Assembly (NCBI GenBank): GCA_014695345.1
Contig: JACJOC010000077.1
Coordinates: forward strand, 248,001 to 312,000
Direction: 5' to 3'
Length of the DNA stretch: 64,000 nt
Source: Cyanobacteria bacterium FACHB-471
GTDB lineage: Bacteria; Cyanobacteriota; Cyanobacteriia; Elainellales; Elainellaceae
Positions 1-7,602 of this stretch are shown here, piece by piece (position 1 is the first letter of the stretch; every line of letters begins with the position of its first letter). The notes under the pieces are model-generated. The model saw nothing but the letters and a program-made list of their open reading frames with translations, had not been told where the DNA came from and searched no databases. The position numbers were made by a program, and so were the translations under genes.

Positions 1-486
1 GGAATTGTGCCATTCGTTGAGTAGCAGGGCAAACAAATGCTCGGAGTCCGTCATTCCTTGGATCGACTCATACAGCGCATCACTCAGGCGATCGCGCATG
101 GGTCGATATAGCGTTTGTCGAAAGTTTTCGATGTAGCCATTATGAATCGCCAAGATAGGATCTTGCTGAAAAGGCTGACAATTGCTCAAGTCAACTGCCA
201 GTCCTGGCGTTGCACTGCGGACGCTAGCCAAAACACAGCCTGATTCTACATAGCGACTTAATGGAGGTAGGTTTACGTCATTCCAAATTGGCAGCACACT
301 GCGATATCGAAAAGGTGGCACCTGCTGATTGGTGTGATACCAACCCACGCCAAAGCCATCTGCATTGAGCAGCCCTGCCGTCATCTCACGCGGCTGATAG
401 CTCTGCACGATTAAGGAATGTTCTGGTTTGTAGAGCAGTCGATCTAGAGGAATAGGCGGCCCTAAATATCCGAGTAGACGGCACAT
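1..486 (-). CDS. egtC: EgtC-like class II glutamine amidotransferase (5' part only)
   Basis: The reading frame starts at the ATG complementary to 484-486 and runs off the left edge, so about 162 N-terminal residues are visible. The protein begins MCRLLGYLG. Removal of Met would expose Cys2 as the N-terminal nucleophile of a class II (Ntn) amidotransferase. Later segments ([30 protein letters not shown]) fit the glutaminase fold of EgtC, the gamma-glutamyl hercynylcysteine S-oxide hydrolase of ergothioneine synthesis. EgtB and EgtD would be expected beyond the left edge, but that cannot be seen. An amidotransferase of the YafJ type is the alternative; the MCRLLGY start and the overall spacing favour EgtC. 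Confidence 0.8.
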   Translation of the reverse strand, partial: MCRLLGYLGPPIPLDRLLYKPEHSLIVQSYQPREMTAGLLNADGFGVGWYHTNQQVPPFRYRSVLPIWNDVNLPPLSRYVESGCVLASVRSATPGLAVDLSNCQPFQQDPILAIHNGYIENFRQTLYRPMRDRLSDALYESIQGMTDSEHLFALLLNEWHNS

Positions 487-576
487 GTTTTGATTACGAC
501 AGTTCAGTTAGGATTGTAGCCCCCCTGTCTGCAAAATCCTTTTGGAGAGAAGGGAGTAACCCTCACTCTGGTTGTC

Positions 577-930
577 CTATGAAACTGGGCACTCAAAGGA
601 CAAAATGCAGCACTTTAAGTTAAGTCCTTGCCCTGAAGGAACCCGAACACCAGGAGCAAGGGAATAGAGGACTGCTTTGCCCTCTCGCTGCGATTTGACG
701 AGCTCGTGTTGCCGCAAAATCCTCAGGTGGTGAGAGAGCAAACTCTGTTCCAGAGCCAGTTCTGCATTTAACTCCCAAACGTGTTTAGGGCCGTCGAGCA
801 GAATCTTGAGAATAGCGAAGCGATTTGGATCAGCAAGAATTTTGAGCTGCTGGGCGCAGAACGAGGGTGAGTATTGCTTGTCCGACGTAGGGCTGGCTTC
901 AACAGCTTTATTATTAAAATCGCTATTCAT
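577..930 (-). CDS. ArsR-family transcriptional repressor
   Basis: This is a 117-residue winged-helix protein. Residues about 25-95 carry the ArsR/SmtB fold: CAQQLKILADPNRFAILKIL, then the recognition helix LEQSLLSHHLRILRQHELV, then the wing REGKAVLYSL. The usual alpha3 metal-binding CxC is absent. Instead the C-terminal tail holds Cys107, Cys108 and Cys114, with Cys25 near the N-terminus, so inducer sensing by thiols or a thiophilic metal is possible (inference). It is divergent from the kinase gene at 998. A dyad ATATGAA-N6-TTCATgc overlaps its own start codon, and the same dyad recurs before the ABC importer, which argues for autoregulation and control of that unit. The inducer is unknown. 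Confidence 0.85.
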   Translation of the reverse strand: MNSDFNNKAVEASPTSDKQYSPSFCAQQLKILADPNRFAILKILLDGPKHVWELNAELALEQSLLSHHLRILRQHELVKSQREGKAVLYSLAPGVRVPSGQGLNLKCCILSFECPVS

Positions 931-948
931 ATGAAAAATAATTCATGC
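929..948. promoter_or_regulatory. Putative ArsR operator between arsR and the kinase gene
   Basis: ATATGAA, six bases, then TTCATGC: an inverted repeat matching in five of seven positions. It overlaps the ATG of the ArsR gene and lies about 50 bp upstream of the kinase start. The same half-sites form a perfect dyad at 2090-2109, so this is read as the shared operator of the ArsR protein. ArsR/SmtB proteins typically bind such TGAA/TTCA dyads. Confidence 0.65.
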
Positions 949-997
949 CACGAGGAAACGGTTTATCATTGAGCCTGTTGCTCGAATTCACCGTCCG

Positions 998-2050
998 ATG
1001 TTCACTAGACCTCTTGATTTGAAGGTTTTGAAGCAACAATTAGAGGCGCATCTAAACCGATCGCACGGTCACTTAGAGTTAGAGTTTCTGGCCCACGGAG
1101 AAGCCAATGTCATTTTTAGATTAAACCAGACCGATTTAGTTCGGGTGGCAGTTAATACACCAAATCAGCGGTTTGAAGGAGATGTGAGGCGCGTTACCCA
1201 GTTTGAGCGTGTCATCTTAGATTATCTCCAGCAAACCGACATTGGGCATCAGCTACAGACAGCCAAACTAGACTCAACTAACGACTTTCCCTACACATTT
1301 TTAATTACAAATTATCTAGAAGGCGGTTCACTCGATTACTGCCGCACTCATTTACAAAAATGCGCCGAAACTCTAGCGCGGCTTCACCGTTTACCGACGA
1401 TCGCAGGCTATGAGGTCGATCGCCTTTTGCCAACGGTGCCAGTGGTCGAGCAGCCCTTAACGCTGTTTTACCACGAAGCAAAAAGCTATGCTCAGCCTTA
1501 CCTGGACTCACCGAATGCAGAACCAGAAATTGTCGAAATGCTGCACGCAGTGTTAGATAAGGCGCGATCGCGATTGTCAGCAGAGCAACTGTTAGAAGCC
1601 TATCCCCATCGCTGCTTAGTCCACAGTGACCACACTTATGAGAACTGGGTCATCAACGATCGCCAAGCTTATTTAATTGATTGGGAATGGGCTGAAATTG
1701 GTTCGCCTGCTGGAGATTTAGGGCATTTCCTTTCCCCTGTAACCGTTCGGCGACGACAAGACTATCGCTTACCGGCTGAGGATCGCGCCTTCTTTTTGCA
1801 GTGTTATTACAATGCGTTGGGAGAGCCGTTAGCTACTCGAATTGAGCGTCACTTTGCTGCATTTGGGGTTTACCCAGCGGTGCGATCGCTCTGTTGGACG
1901 GCTGGATATTGGATCACCGCTAATCGCTGGTACGCGGATGCAGAAGATAGCCTCAATACGGCTGAGCGAATGGCGCGATGGCAGCGAAGCCGTCAGCAAT
2001 TTTCAGAACTGTGGCAGGAGGTTATGTCCTGGTTAGATGAGGAAATTTAG
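998..2050 (+). CDS. APH/choline-kinase-fold phosphotransferase
   Basis: A 350-residue protein of the aminoglycoside phosphotransferase superfamily. The catalytic loop LVHSDHTYENW (near residue 209) gives the H-x-D-x4-N Brenner motif. LIDWEWAEIGSPAGDLG (near residue 228) supplies the metal-binding Asp. The N-lobe contains GEANVIFRL, equivalent to the ATP-binding sheet. This fold phosphorylates small alcohols such as choline, thiamine, homoserine, fructosamine or aminoglycosides; the sequence does not say which. It stands divergent to an ArsR repressor and upstream of an ABC importer under the same operator type, so it may phosphorylate and trap the imported solute (inference). Its last 25 codons were copied by a tandem duplication that follows. 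Antibiotic resistance is less likely given the operon partners. Confidence 0.75.
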   Translation: MFTRPLDLKVLKQQLEAHLNRSHGHLELEFLAHGEANVIFRLNQTDLVRVAVNTPNQRFEGDVRRVTQFERVILDYLQQTDIGHQLQTAKLDSTNDFPYTFLITNYLEGGSLDYCRTHLQKCAETLARLHRLPTIAGYEVDRLLPTVPVVEQPLTLFYHEAKSYAQPYLDSPNAEPEIVEMLHAVLDKARSRLSAEQLLEAYPHRCLVHSDHTYENWVINDRQAYLIDWEWAEIGSPAGDLGHFLSPVTVRRRQDYRLPAEDRAFFLQCYYNALGEPLATRIERHFAAFGVYPAVRSLCWTAGYWITANRWYADAEDSLNTAERMARWQRSRQQFSELWQEVMSWLDEEI

Positions 2051-2089
2051 AAGCTAATCTAACTCTCAGGGAGAATCCAGCCAACTTTT

Positions 2090-2109
2090 ATATGAATTAC
2101 TTTTCATAT
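2090..2109. promoter_or_regulatory. Perfect ArsR-type dyad operator, copy 1
   Basis: ATATGAA-TTACTT-TTCATAT: a perfect 7-bp inverted repeat with a 6-bp spacer, in the gap between the kinase and the ABC importer. It matches the imperfect dyad at the divergent ArsR promoter and is probably bound by that repressor. It lies 58 bp upstream of the truncated permease start. Confidence 0.75.
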
Positions 2110-2166
2110 CATCCTGTGCTGTATTGGCGAGTGTTCCGTGTCCCCTAATTCATCCAGAACTCAGTC

Positions 2167-2367
2167 ATGCCTCTTAAGCTCCAACCTCCTCGACATCAGA
2201 CCTCTCCGAATCTGGCACAGCCTTTTCCCTGGCAGGCTTATCTGCTGATGCTTCCAGCAGTGGGAATCGTTGGGTTGCTGTTTGGTGGTGGGTTAGTGTT
2301 GGCGATGGCAGCGAAGCCGTCAGCAATTTTCAGAACTGTGGCAGGAGGTTATGTCCTGGTTAGATGA
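2167..2367 (+). pseudogene. Truncated permease start created by the duplication
   Basis: The first 45 or so codons match the permease at 2494 exactly. At 2304 the frame passes into the copied kinase tail, read in another frame, and stops at 2365-2367. The result is a 66-residue chimera with one membrane segment (WQAYLLMLPAVGIVGLLFGG) and 20 unrelated residues. It keeps the operator and start site of the real gene, so it could be transcribed and translated, but it cannot be a permease. Confidence 0.85.
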
Positions 2368-2416
2368 GGAAATTTAGAAGCTAATCTAACTCTCAGGGAG
2401 AATCCAGCCAACTTTT

Positions 2417-2436
2417 ATATGAATTACTTTTCATAT
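2417..2436. promoter_or_regulatory. Perfect ArsR-type dyad operator, copy 2
   Basis: Second copy of ATATGAA-TTACTT-TTCATAT, produced by the 327-bp duplication. It lies 58 bp upstream of the intact permease gene and is the one positioned to control the ABC importer. Confidence 0.75.
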
Positions 2437-2493
2437 CATCCTGTGCTGTATTGGCGAGTGTTCCGTGTCCCCTAATTCATCCAGAACTCAGTC

Positions 2494-3411
2494 ATGCCTC
2501 TTAAGCTCCAACCTCCTCGACATCAGACCTCTCCGAATCTGGCACAGCCTTTTCCCTGGCAGGCTTATCTGCTGATGCTTCCAGCAGTGGGAATCGTTGG
2601 GTTGCTGTTTGGTGGTGGGTTAGTGTTGGCATTGCTTCAAAGTGTTGGGGCGATCGGGCTGTTGGGAAGTCAGATTTCGTTAACGGCATATCAAGCGGCG
2701 TTGACGAATCCAGAATTTCTGCGATCGCTGACACTTAGCCTTTACATCGCAGTAGTTGCCACAGGATTATCAACCGTTTTGAGTGTTGGCTTAGCCCTGC
2801 TTCTAAGAACCGCCGGACGCTGGGCCAGTTTTGCTTGTCAAATCACGCTACCCATTCCACATTTAGTTGGAATTGCAGGCGTCTTGCTGTTGCTATCACC
2901 GAGTGGATTTATCTCGCGATCGCTCTATGCGCTGGGCTTGATTCAATCCGATCAGGACTTTCCACTATTGGTCAACGATGCTGGCAATATTGGCGTGTTA
3001 TTACATTTTCTTTGGAAAGAGATTCCTTTTATCACATTAATCTTGCTGGCAGTCCTGCGGAGTATTAATCCTGCCTACGAAATGCAGGCACAGATACTTG
3101 GTGCAACTCCCTGGCAGCGTTTTTGGAATGTGACTCTGCCCATGATGAGAACCGGAATTTTGTCATCCAGTTTGATTGTGTTTGGCTATATTTTTGCTTC
3201 GTTTGAAGTTCCCTTTTTGCTAGGGTCAACTCGCCCACGCACATTGCCAGTATTGGTTTATCGCGCTTTTACGGATAGTGATATTGCTCGTCGTGCAGAG
3301 GCGATCGCTCTGGGAATTATCCTGTCGATTCTCTCGCTGTTGATCATTGTGGCGTACTCGTGGCTGGTGTCGCGCGGTCGTCAGAACCGTCAGCCTATAA
3401 AAGGAGCGTAG
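2494..3411 (+). CDS. ABC importer permease, YnjC/ThiP-like, first subunit
   Basis: A 305-residue integral membrane protein with about six hydrophobic segments, beginning with WQAYLLMLPAVGIVGLLFGG near residue 22. The cytoplasmic EAA loop reads YEMQAQILGATPWQRFWNVT, the signature of binding-protein-dependent importer permeases that contacts the ATPase. The second permease follows 9 bp downstream. In E. coli the YnjC protein fuses the two halves; here they are separate genes. The 5' part is duplicated upstream. The binding protein at 5371 resembles YnjB, which sets the family; the solute of YnjBCD systems is not established. Confidence 0.85.
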   Translation: MPLKLQPPRHQTSPNLAQPFPWQAYLLMLPAVGIVGLLFGGGLVLALLQSVGAIGLLGSQISLTAYQAALTNPEFLRSLTLSLYIAVVATGLSTVLSVGLALLLRTAGRWASFACQITLPIPHLVGIAGVLLLLSPSGFISRSLYALGLIQSDQDFPLLVNDAGNIGVLLHFLWKEIPFITLILLAVLRSINPAYEMQAQILGATPWQRFWNVTLPMMRTGILSSSLIVFGYIFASFEVPFLLGSTRPRTLPVLVYRAFTDSDIARRAEAIALGIILSILSLLIIVAYSWLVSRGRQNRQPIKGA

Positions 3412-3420
3412 GGAATCAGG

Positions 3421-4212
3421 ATGTTGCGAAAGGGACTCATTGTTCTCGTTATTGTGGTGTTGTTTCTACCGTTTTTGCCGTTGGTGATCTGGTCCTTTGC
3501 ACAAGGATGGTTTTTCCCGCAACTCATTCCTGACCAGTGGACACTTCAGCACTGGTCGCAGCTTGTATCACCCGCTTCTAGAGTGATCGAAGGGCTGTTG
3601 CAGAGTTTGGCGATCGCCCTGATCACCACAATTCTCTCACTGTTGGTTGGGCTTCCCGCAGGACGCGCGATCGGAGTGATGGAGTTTCCAGGAAAGGAGG
3701 CTCTAAAGTTATTTCTGTTAACCCCTATCATTGTTTCACCATTAGCAACCCTGATGGGTATTCAGTTTGTGCTAATTCGGCTAGGGTTAAACGGTACGCT
3801 TCTGGGTGTGATTTTGGTACATCTGATGCCGACCATTCCCTACATGACGCTGGTGTTAACGAGTGTGTTTGCCAACTATGACATCAGGTATGAAACGCAG
3901 GCGCGATCGCTCGGTGCTTCTCCAGTTCAGGTGCTTTCACAAGTCACTTTGCCGCTAATTGCTCCTGGCATTGTGGTGGGTGCATTATTTGCCTTCCTCA
4001 TTTCCTGGAATGAGTTTCTCCTGACGTTCTTTGTGGGTGCAGGACGGGTATTTACTTTGCCAATGGTGCTGTTTACCTTACTGCAAGGAGGAAACAATGG
4101 ACTGGTTGCGGCGGTGGCAATTACATCCGTTGTACCGGGATTGTTGTTTTTACTGTTGGCAAGCAAGGCATTGGGAAATGATACGGCGTTAGGAGGGTTG
4201 GGAAATGTATAA
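3421..4212 (+). CDS. ABC importer permease, YnjC/ThiP-like, second subunit
   Basis: A 263-residue membrane protein whose N-terminal helix is a run of Leu, Val and Ile from residue 6. The EAA loop YETQARSLGASPVQVLSQVT lies near residue 157. It forms the permease heterodimer with the product of 2494. Its last codons overlap the ATPase gene by 8 bp, so the two are translationally coupled. SWNEFLLTFFVG near the C-terminus is typical of the polyamine/thiamine/iron importer permease branch. Confidence 0.85.
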   Translation: MLRKGLIVLVIVVLFLPFLPLVIWSFAQGWFFPQLIPDQWTLQHWSQLVSPASRVIEGLLQSLAIALITTILSLLVGLPAGRAIGVMEFPGKEALKLFLLTPIIVSPLATLMGIQFVLIRLGLNGTLLGVILVHLMPTIPYMTLVLTSVFANYDIRYETQARSLGASPVQVLSQVTLPLIAPGIVVGALFAFLISWNEFLLTFFVGAGRVFTLPMVLFTLLQGGNNGLVAAVAITSVVPGLLFLLLASKALGNDTALGGLGNV

Positions 4213-5305
4213 GACCGTCCCTCATTCCCAATCTCTTATGCCTCATCTTCACCTCCAAGATCTCACCAAATATTTTCCAGGAGTCACTGCCGTCCAAAGT
4301 CTGTGGCTTGAGGTGCAGGCAGGTGAGATTCTAGCGCTATTGGGTCCGTCGGGTTGTGGTAAGTCCACAACGCTTCAGATGATCGCGGGGGTAGTGCAAC
4401 CTGACAGCGGCACGATTACCCTGGATGGTCAAATTCTCAACCGAGTCCCACCTGAGCGACGAGATATTGCACTGGTGCTACAGCGTGGGTTGCTGTTCCC
4501 ACACTTAACAGTGGGTGAGAATGTCGCGTTTGGGCTGAAGATGCGCGGAGTCGGTCAGGCTGAGCGAGAAGAAAAGGCGATCGCCATGCTGCTTCAGGTT
4601 CAGCTAGAAGGGTTTGCTCAACGTAAGCCATCAGAGCTTTCAGGCGGACAGGCACAGCGGGTGGCATTGGCGCGATCGCTGATCATTCACCCCAAACTGC
4701 TGCTGTTAGATGAGCCTCTGTCTGCTCTAGATGCCAATTTGCGAGAAGAAATGCAGGACTTAATCTTACGGTTACAGGCTCAAACGGGAGTGACGATGTT
4801 AATTGTGACTCACGACCAGGCAGAGGCAGTGGTGATGTCTCAACGAATTGCCCTGATGTTTGATGGATGTTTGCGTCAGGTTGACACACCCGAACAAATC
4901 TATCAACAGCCCTGTGATGAAACGGTTGCTCGATTTATGGGAGGGGTCAACTTCTTTGCTGCTGAAGCTCATGGTCGGCAATGGACGTTATCCAATGATT
5001 TAACGTTGCTGAGTGAGTATGACCACCACGGTTCAATTCAAGTCACCATTCGTCCTGAGCAAATTCAGGTGTTTATAGAGGGGCGATCGCAAGCAAACAC
5101 CCTACCTGCCACCGTAATTGCCAACCGATTTACTGGAACGCAACGACGCTTAACCCTGGCGATCGCCCCGGAGCTAACCCTACAAGCTTGGGTTACGCCT
5201 ACTCAAGATTTTCAAATTGGACAATCCGTTTGGGCCTATCTCCCACCTACAGCCCTTTGGTACTTCCCACACAGCACCGTGCCCCATCCCGTCCAAGTTT
5301 CCTAA
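4205..5305 (+). CDS. ABC importer ATPase, YnjD/PotA-like
   Basis: A 366-residue nucleotide-binding subunit. It has Walker A LLGPSGCGKSTT, the Q-loop region, signature LSGGQAQRVALARSL, Walker B LLLLDEPLSALD and H-loop THDQAEA. A TOBE-type regulatory domain follows in the last 110 residues. AGGAGG at 4191-4196 sits 8 bases before ATG 4205, which supports this start over the internal Met12. It overlaps the upstream permease gene, so both are made together. It should power the two permeases at 2494 and 3421. Confidence 0.9.
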   Translation: MYKTVPHSQSLMPHLHLQDLTKYFPGVTAVQSLWLEVQAGEILALLGPSGCGKSTTLQMIAGVVQPDSGTITLDGQILNRVPPERRDIALVLQRGLLFPHLTVGENVAFGLKMRGVGQAEREEKAIAMLLQVQLEGFAQRKPSELSGGQAQRVALARSLIIHPKLLLLDEPLSALDANLREEMQDLILRLQAQTGVTMLIVTHDQAEAVVMSQRIALMFDGCLRQVDTPEQIYQQPCDETVARFMGGVNFFAAEAHGRQWTLSNDLTLLSEYDHHGSIQVTIRPEQIQVFIEGRSQANTLPATVIANRFTGTQRRLTLAIAPELTLQAWVTPTQDFQIGQSVWAYLPPTALWYFPHSTVPHPVQVS

Positions 5306-5370
5306 CTTCCGTTCAACTATCATTCAAAACTCATCTTCTGCAAACCACTTCAACTCTAAAAAACTAATCC

Positions 5371-6645
5371 ATGAACCTAACCCCCAATCCCCACTTCCCC
5401 CTAAACCGTCGGCGTTTCCTCTGGCTATCTACCGGTGCTTGCTTAGCCACATTGGCAAGCAACTGTACCCAACAAAATTCTTCCTCTGAAACAGCTAGCT
5501 TTGATCCCACAGCCGCCTCTTGGGATGAGATTGTAGCGGCGGCTGAAGGGACAACTGTAAATTGGGCGATGTGGGGCGGCAGCGATAAAACGAATGCCTA
5601 TGCTGATCAGTGGGTTGCCGATCGCCTTCAAAGCCAGTACAACGTCACGCTTAATCGAGTTCCCCTTAACGACACGGTAGAAGCGGTCAATAAGGTGTTG
5701 GGAGAAGTGCAGGCAGGGCAGACCTCAGGCGGCAGCATTGATCTGATTTGGATCAATGGTGAGAACTTTCGCACGATGAAGCAGGGGGATCTGTTGTTTG
5801 GTCCCTTTCGTGACAAGCTGCCCAGCAACCAGTACTACGATGCGGATGATCCGGCGGTGAACTCTGACTTTGGCTTGCCCATCGAAGGATATTCTGCGCC
5901 CTACACGGGCAGCTATTACGTCATGGCGACAGACAGCGCGAGAGTTCAGCAGTTTCCCACAACCTTTGAAGAACTGCTGAACTGGACCAGGGCAAACCCC
6001 GGACGTTTTGCCTACGTTGCACCTCCTCAATTTGACGGTAGCCGTTTTCTGCTAACAGCCCTGTATGGCGTGACGGGAGGCTATGAGCAATATGCTGGAG
6101 CCGAATTTGATGAGAACCTGTGGAACGAAAAGTCGCCTCAAGTGTTTGAATATTTGCAGGAACTGGAACCTTACCTCTGGCGGAGCGGTGAAACTTATCC
6201 ACCTACGCAAAACCGTCTGCAAGAACTCTTTGCCAATGGTGAGATTTGGATGATGCCTGTATTTATCTCCGAGGTGGCAGAAGGAATCGCGAGTGGACGG
6301 CTTCCCGACACGACGCGAGCCTTTACAATGCCGGGAATTTCATTGAATGATCCCTCTTTCACCGCCATTCCTATTAATTCTGCTAACCCCGCAGGCGCAA
6401 TGGTGTTGGCAGATATTCTCTCTAGCCCGGAGGGCCAACTGGAAAAATTTAAACCGGACGTTTGGGGTGACCCACCCTTGCTGAGTCCTCAAAAGGTTCC
6501 AGCCGAACTGCAGTCCGAATTTACTAAGGTAGAGGGGGAATATGGCATTCCTTTGGATGAACTGACTTCCACTACTGTTCCTGTCGTTAATGCTGAATAC
6601 ACTACGCGACTAGAACAAACCTGGGAAGAGCAAATTGCTTTGTAG
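5371..6645 (+). CDS. ABC importer solute-binding lipoprotein, YnjB-like
   Basis: A 424-residue periplasmic binding protein. The N-terminus holds a Tat motif, NRRRFLWLSTG, and then a lipobox ending in LASNC, so the protein is probably exported folded and anchored by a lipid. The mature part begins with features of the YnjB family: WAMWGGSDKTNAYADQWV, then IDLIWINGENFRTMKQGDLL, then LPIEGYSAPYTGSYYVM. It follows the ATPase gene by 65 bp and completes the importer. The ligand cannot be told from sequence. Tat export suggests that the protein folds, or binds a ligand or cofactor, before export. Confidence 0.85.
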   Translation: MNLTPNPHFPLNRRRFLWLSTGACLATLASNCTQQNSSSETASFDPTAASWDEIVAAAEGTTVNWAMWGGSDKTNAYADQWVADRLQSQYNVTLNRVPLNDTVEAVNKVLGEVQAGQTSGGSIDLIWINGENFRTMKQGDLLFGPFRDKLPSNQYYDADDPAVNSDFGLPIEGYSAPYTGSYYVMATDSARVQQFPTTFEELLNWTRANPGRFAYVAPPQFDGSRFLLTALYGVTGGYEQYAGAEFDENLWNEKSPQVFEYLQELEPYLWRSGETYPPTQNRLQELFANGEIWMMPVFISEVAEGIASGRLPDTTRAFTMPGISLNDPSFTAIPINSANPAGAMVLADILSSPEGQLEKFKPDVWGDPPLLSPQKVPAELQSEFTKVEGEYGIPLDELTSTTVPVVNAEYTTRLEQTWEEQIAL

Positions 6646-6669
6646 AAATGCTTTGTAGAGTAGGGAAGT

Positions 6670-7515
6670 ATGGTTTTTAAAGAGCGACAACCCCGCGATA
6701 AAGGTGTGATCACCGACGATCGCCTGATGGAACTTCACCTCTATCCGGGTAACCAGTGCAATCGGGATTGTTCATTCTGTACGGTGTTTGGTAGCCCCAA
6801 AGGTTGGTACAGCGAATACACCGTCGAACATCTAGATGCGGTCTTGCAGACGGTGATGCTGAATGAGCAAGGCACAATCAAATTCTATGGGGGTGAGCCG
6901 ACGCTTGATTCTGAGAATGTTATCTGGGCGATCGCCTATCTACGGCAGCAGGGCTACCAGGGGGCGATCGTAATTTATTCCAACGGCATTCAGGCGGAGC
7001 GGTTGCTGCATATTCTAGAATCTGACCCGCTGGGTCAGACTACCGCATCCTTGAACTATTCCATCGCGACGGGTGATGGTGCGCCCCAAATGCCGAAAAA
7101 GGCGCTGGAGCAATTGGAAGGATATGAGACGGAACATGCAGGAGCGATCGCCATTGGTCATCCGGATGTGGTTGACTCAGGGCGAGGCGTAGACCCTTTT
7201 ACTGGAGAAGCAACCCGTCCTAAAGCCAATTCTCGCTGCCCCCATTGCTATCCGGTTTTGACGACAGAAGGAAAGTTTCACGCTTGCCCCTTTGCCATCG
7301 AAAATCGATCGCCCCATTTTCAGCTTGGAGACATTCACAGCGATCCGTCGGAAATTGCCCAAAACTTTCGAGAATTCTTTCACTGGCTAGACACGGTACA
7401 CGAACCCTATGCGATCGCCCATAACTTGCCCGCCTGTACCGTTTGCTGGAAACATTTAGATCAGCTTCCAGTTCCTCAAGGATTTGCAGAAGCGCGAGCG
7501 CAGCAGGATGGCTAA
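6670..7515 (+). CDS. Radical SAM protein with extra C-terminal cysteine pairs
   Basis: A 281-residue enzyme with the CNRDCSFC (C-x3-C-x2-C) motif near residue 31, which binds the [4Fe-4S] cluster cleaving S-adenosylmethionine. IKFYGGEPTLDSENV matches the GGE motif contacting SAM. The C-terminal part has CPHC, HACPF and CTVCW. These could hold a second cluster as in SPASM/Twitch proteins (inference). It starts 25 bp after the binding-protein gene in the same direction, so it is likely co-transcribed with the importer. Substrate unknown. Cyanobacteria carry standalone relatives of this kind, so a functional tie to the importer is only suggested by position. Confidence 0.75.
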   Translation: MVFKERQPRDKGVITDDRLMELHLYPGNQCNRDCSFCTVFGSPKGWYSEYTVEHLDAVLQTVMLNEQGTIKFYGGEPTLDSENVIWAIAYLRQQGYQGAIVIYSNGIQAERLLHILESDPLGQTTASLNYSIATGDGAPQMPKKALEQLEGYETEHAGAIAIGHPDVVDSGRGVDPFTGEATRPKANSRCPHCYPVLTTEGKFHACPFAIENRSPHFQLGDIHSDPSEIAQNFREFFHWLDTVHEPYAIAHNLPACTVCWKHLDQLPVPQGFAEARAQQDG

Positions 7516-7602
7516 GGCTCCAGTTTCTAAAATGGATCGGATCTATGCCTGAATTCTGAAAAGTCTTTATGCTGGGATTTGGTAGTGTTTGTCACTGATT
7601 CC

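Larger units (their letters stand above)
1975..2630. repeat. Perfect 327-bp tandem duplication spanning kinase tail, promoter and permease start
   Basis: Bases 1975-2303 are repeated at 2302-2630 with an offset of 327; by eye the copies are identical and share only the dinucleotide GC at the junction. Each copy holds the last 76 bases of the kinase gene, the intergenic region with its dyad operator, and the first 137 bases of the permease gene. The second copy feeds the intact permease; the first ends in a truncated permease. Identity implies a recent event, a selected promoter duplication, or an assembly error. Confidence 0.95.

Noticed and set aside
998-2050. Aminoglycoside resistance gene
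   Set aside because: The fold matches, but position in an ArsR-controlled importer unit fits a metabolic small-molecule kinase better.
2167-2367. A genuine small membrane protein gene
   Set aside because: It is the truncated 5' copy of the permease made by the tandem duplication.
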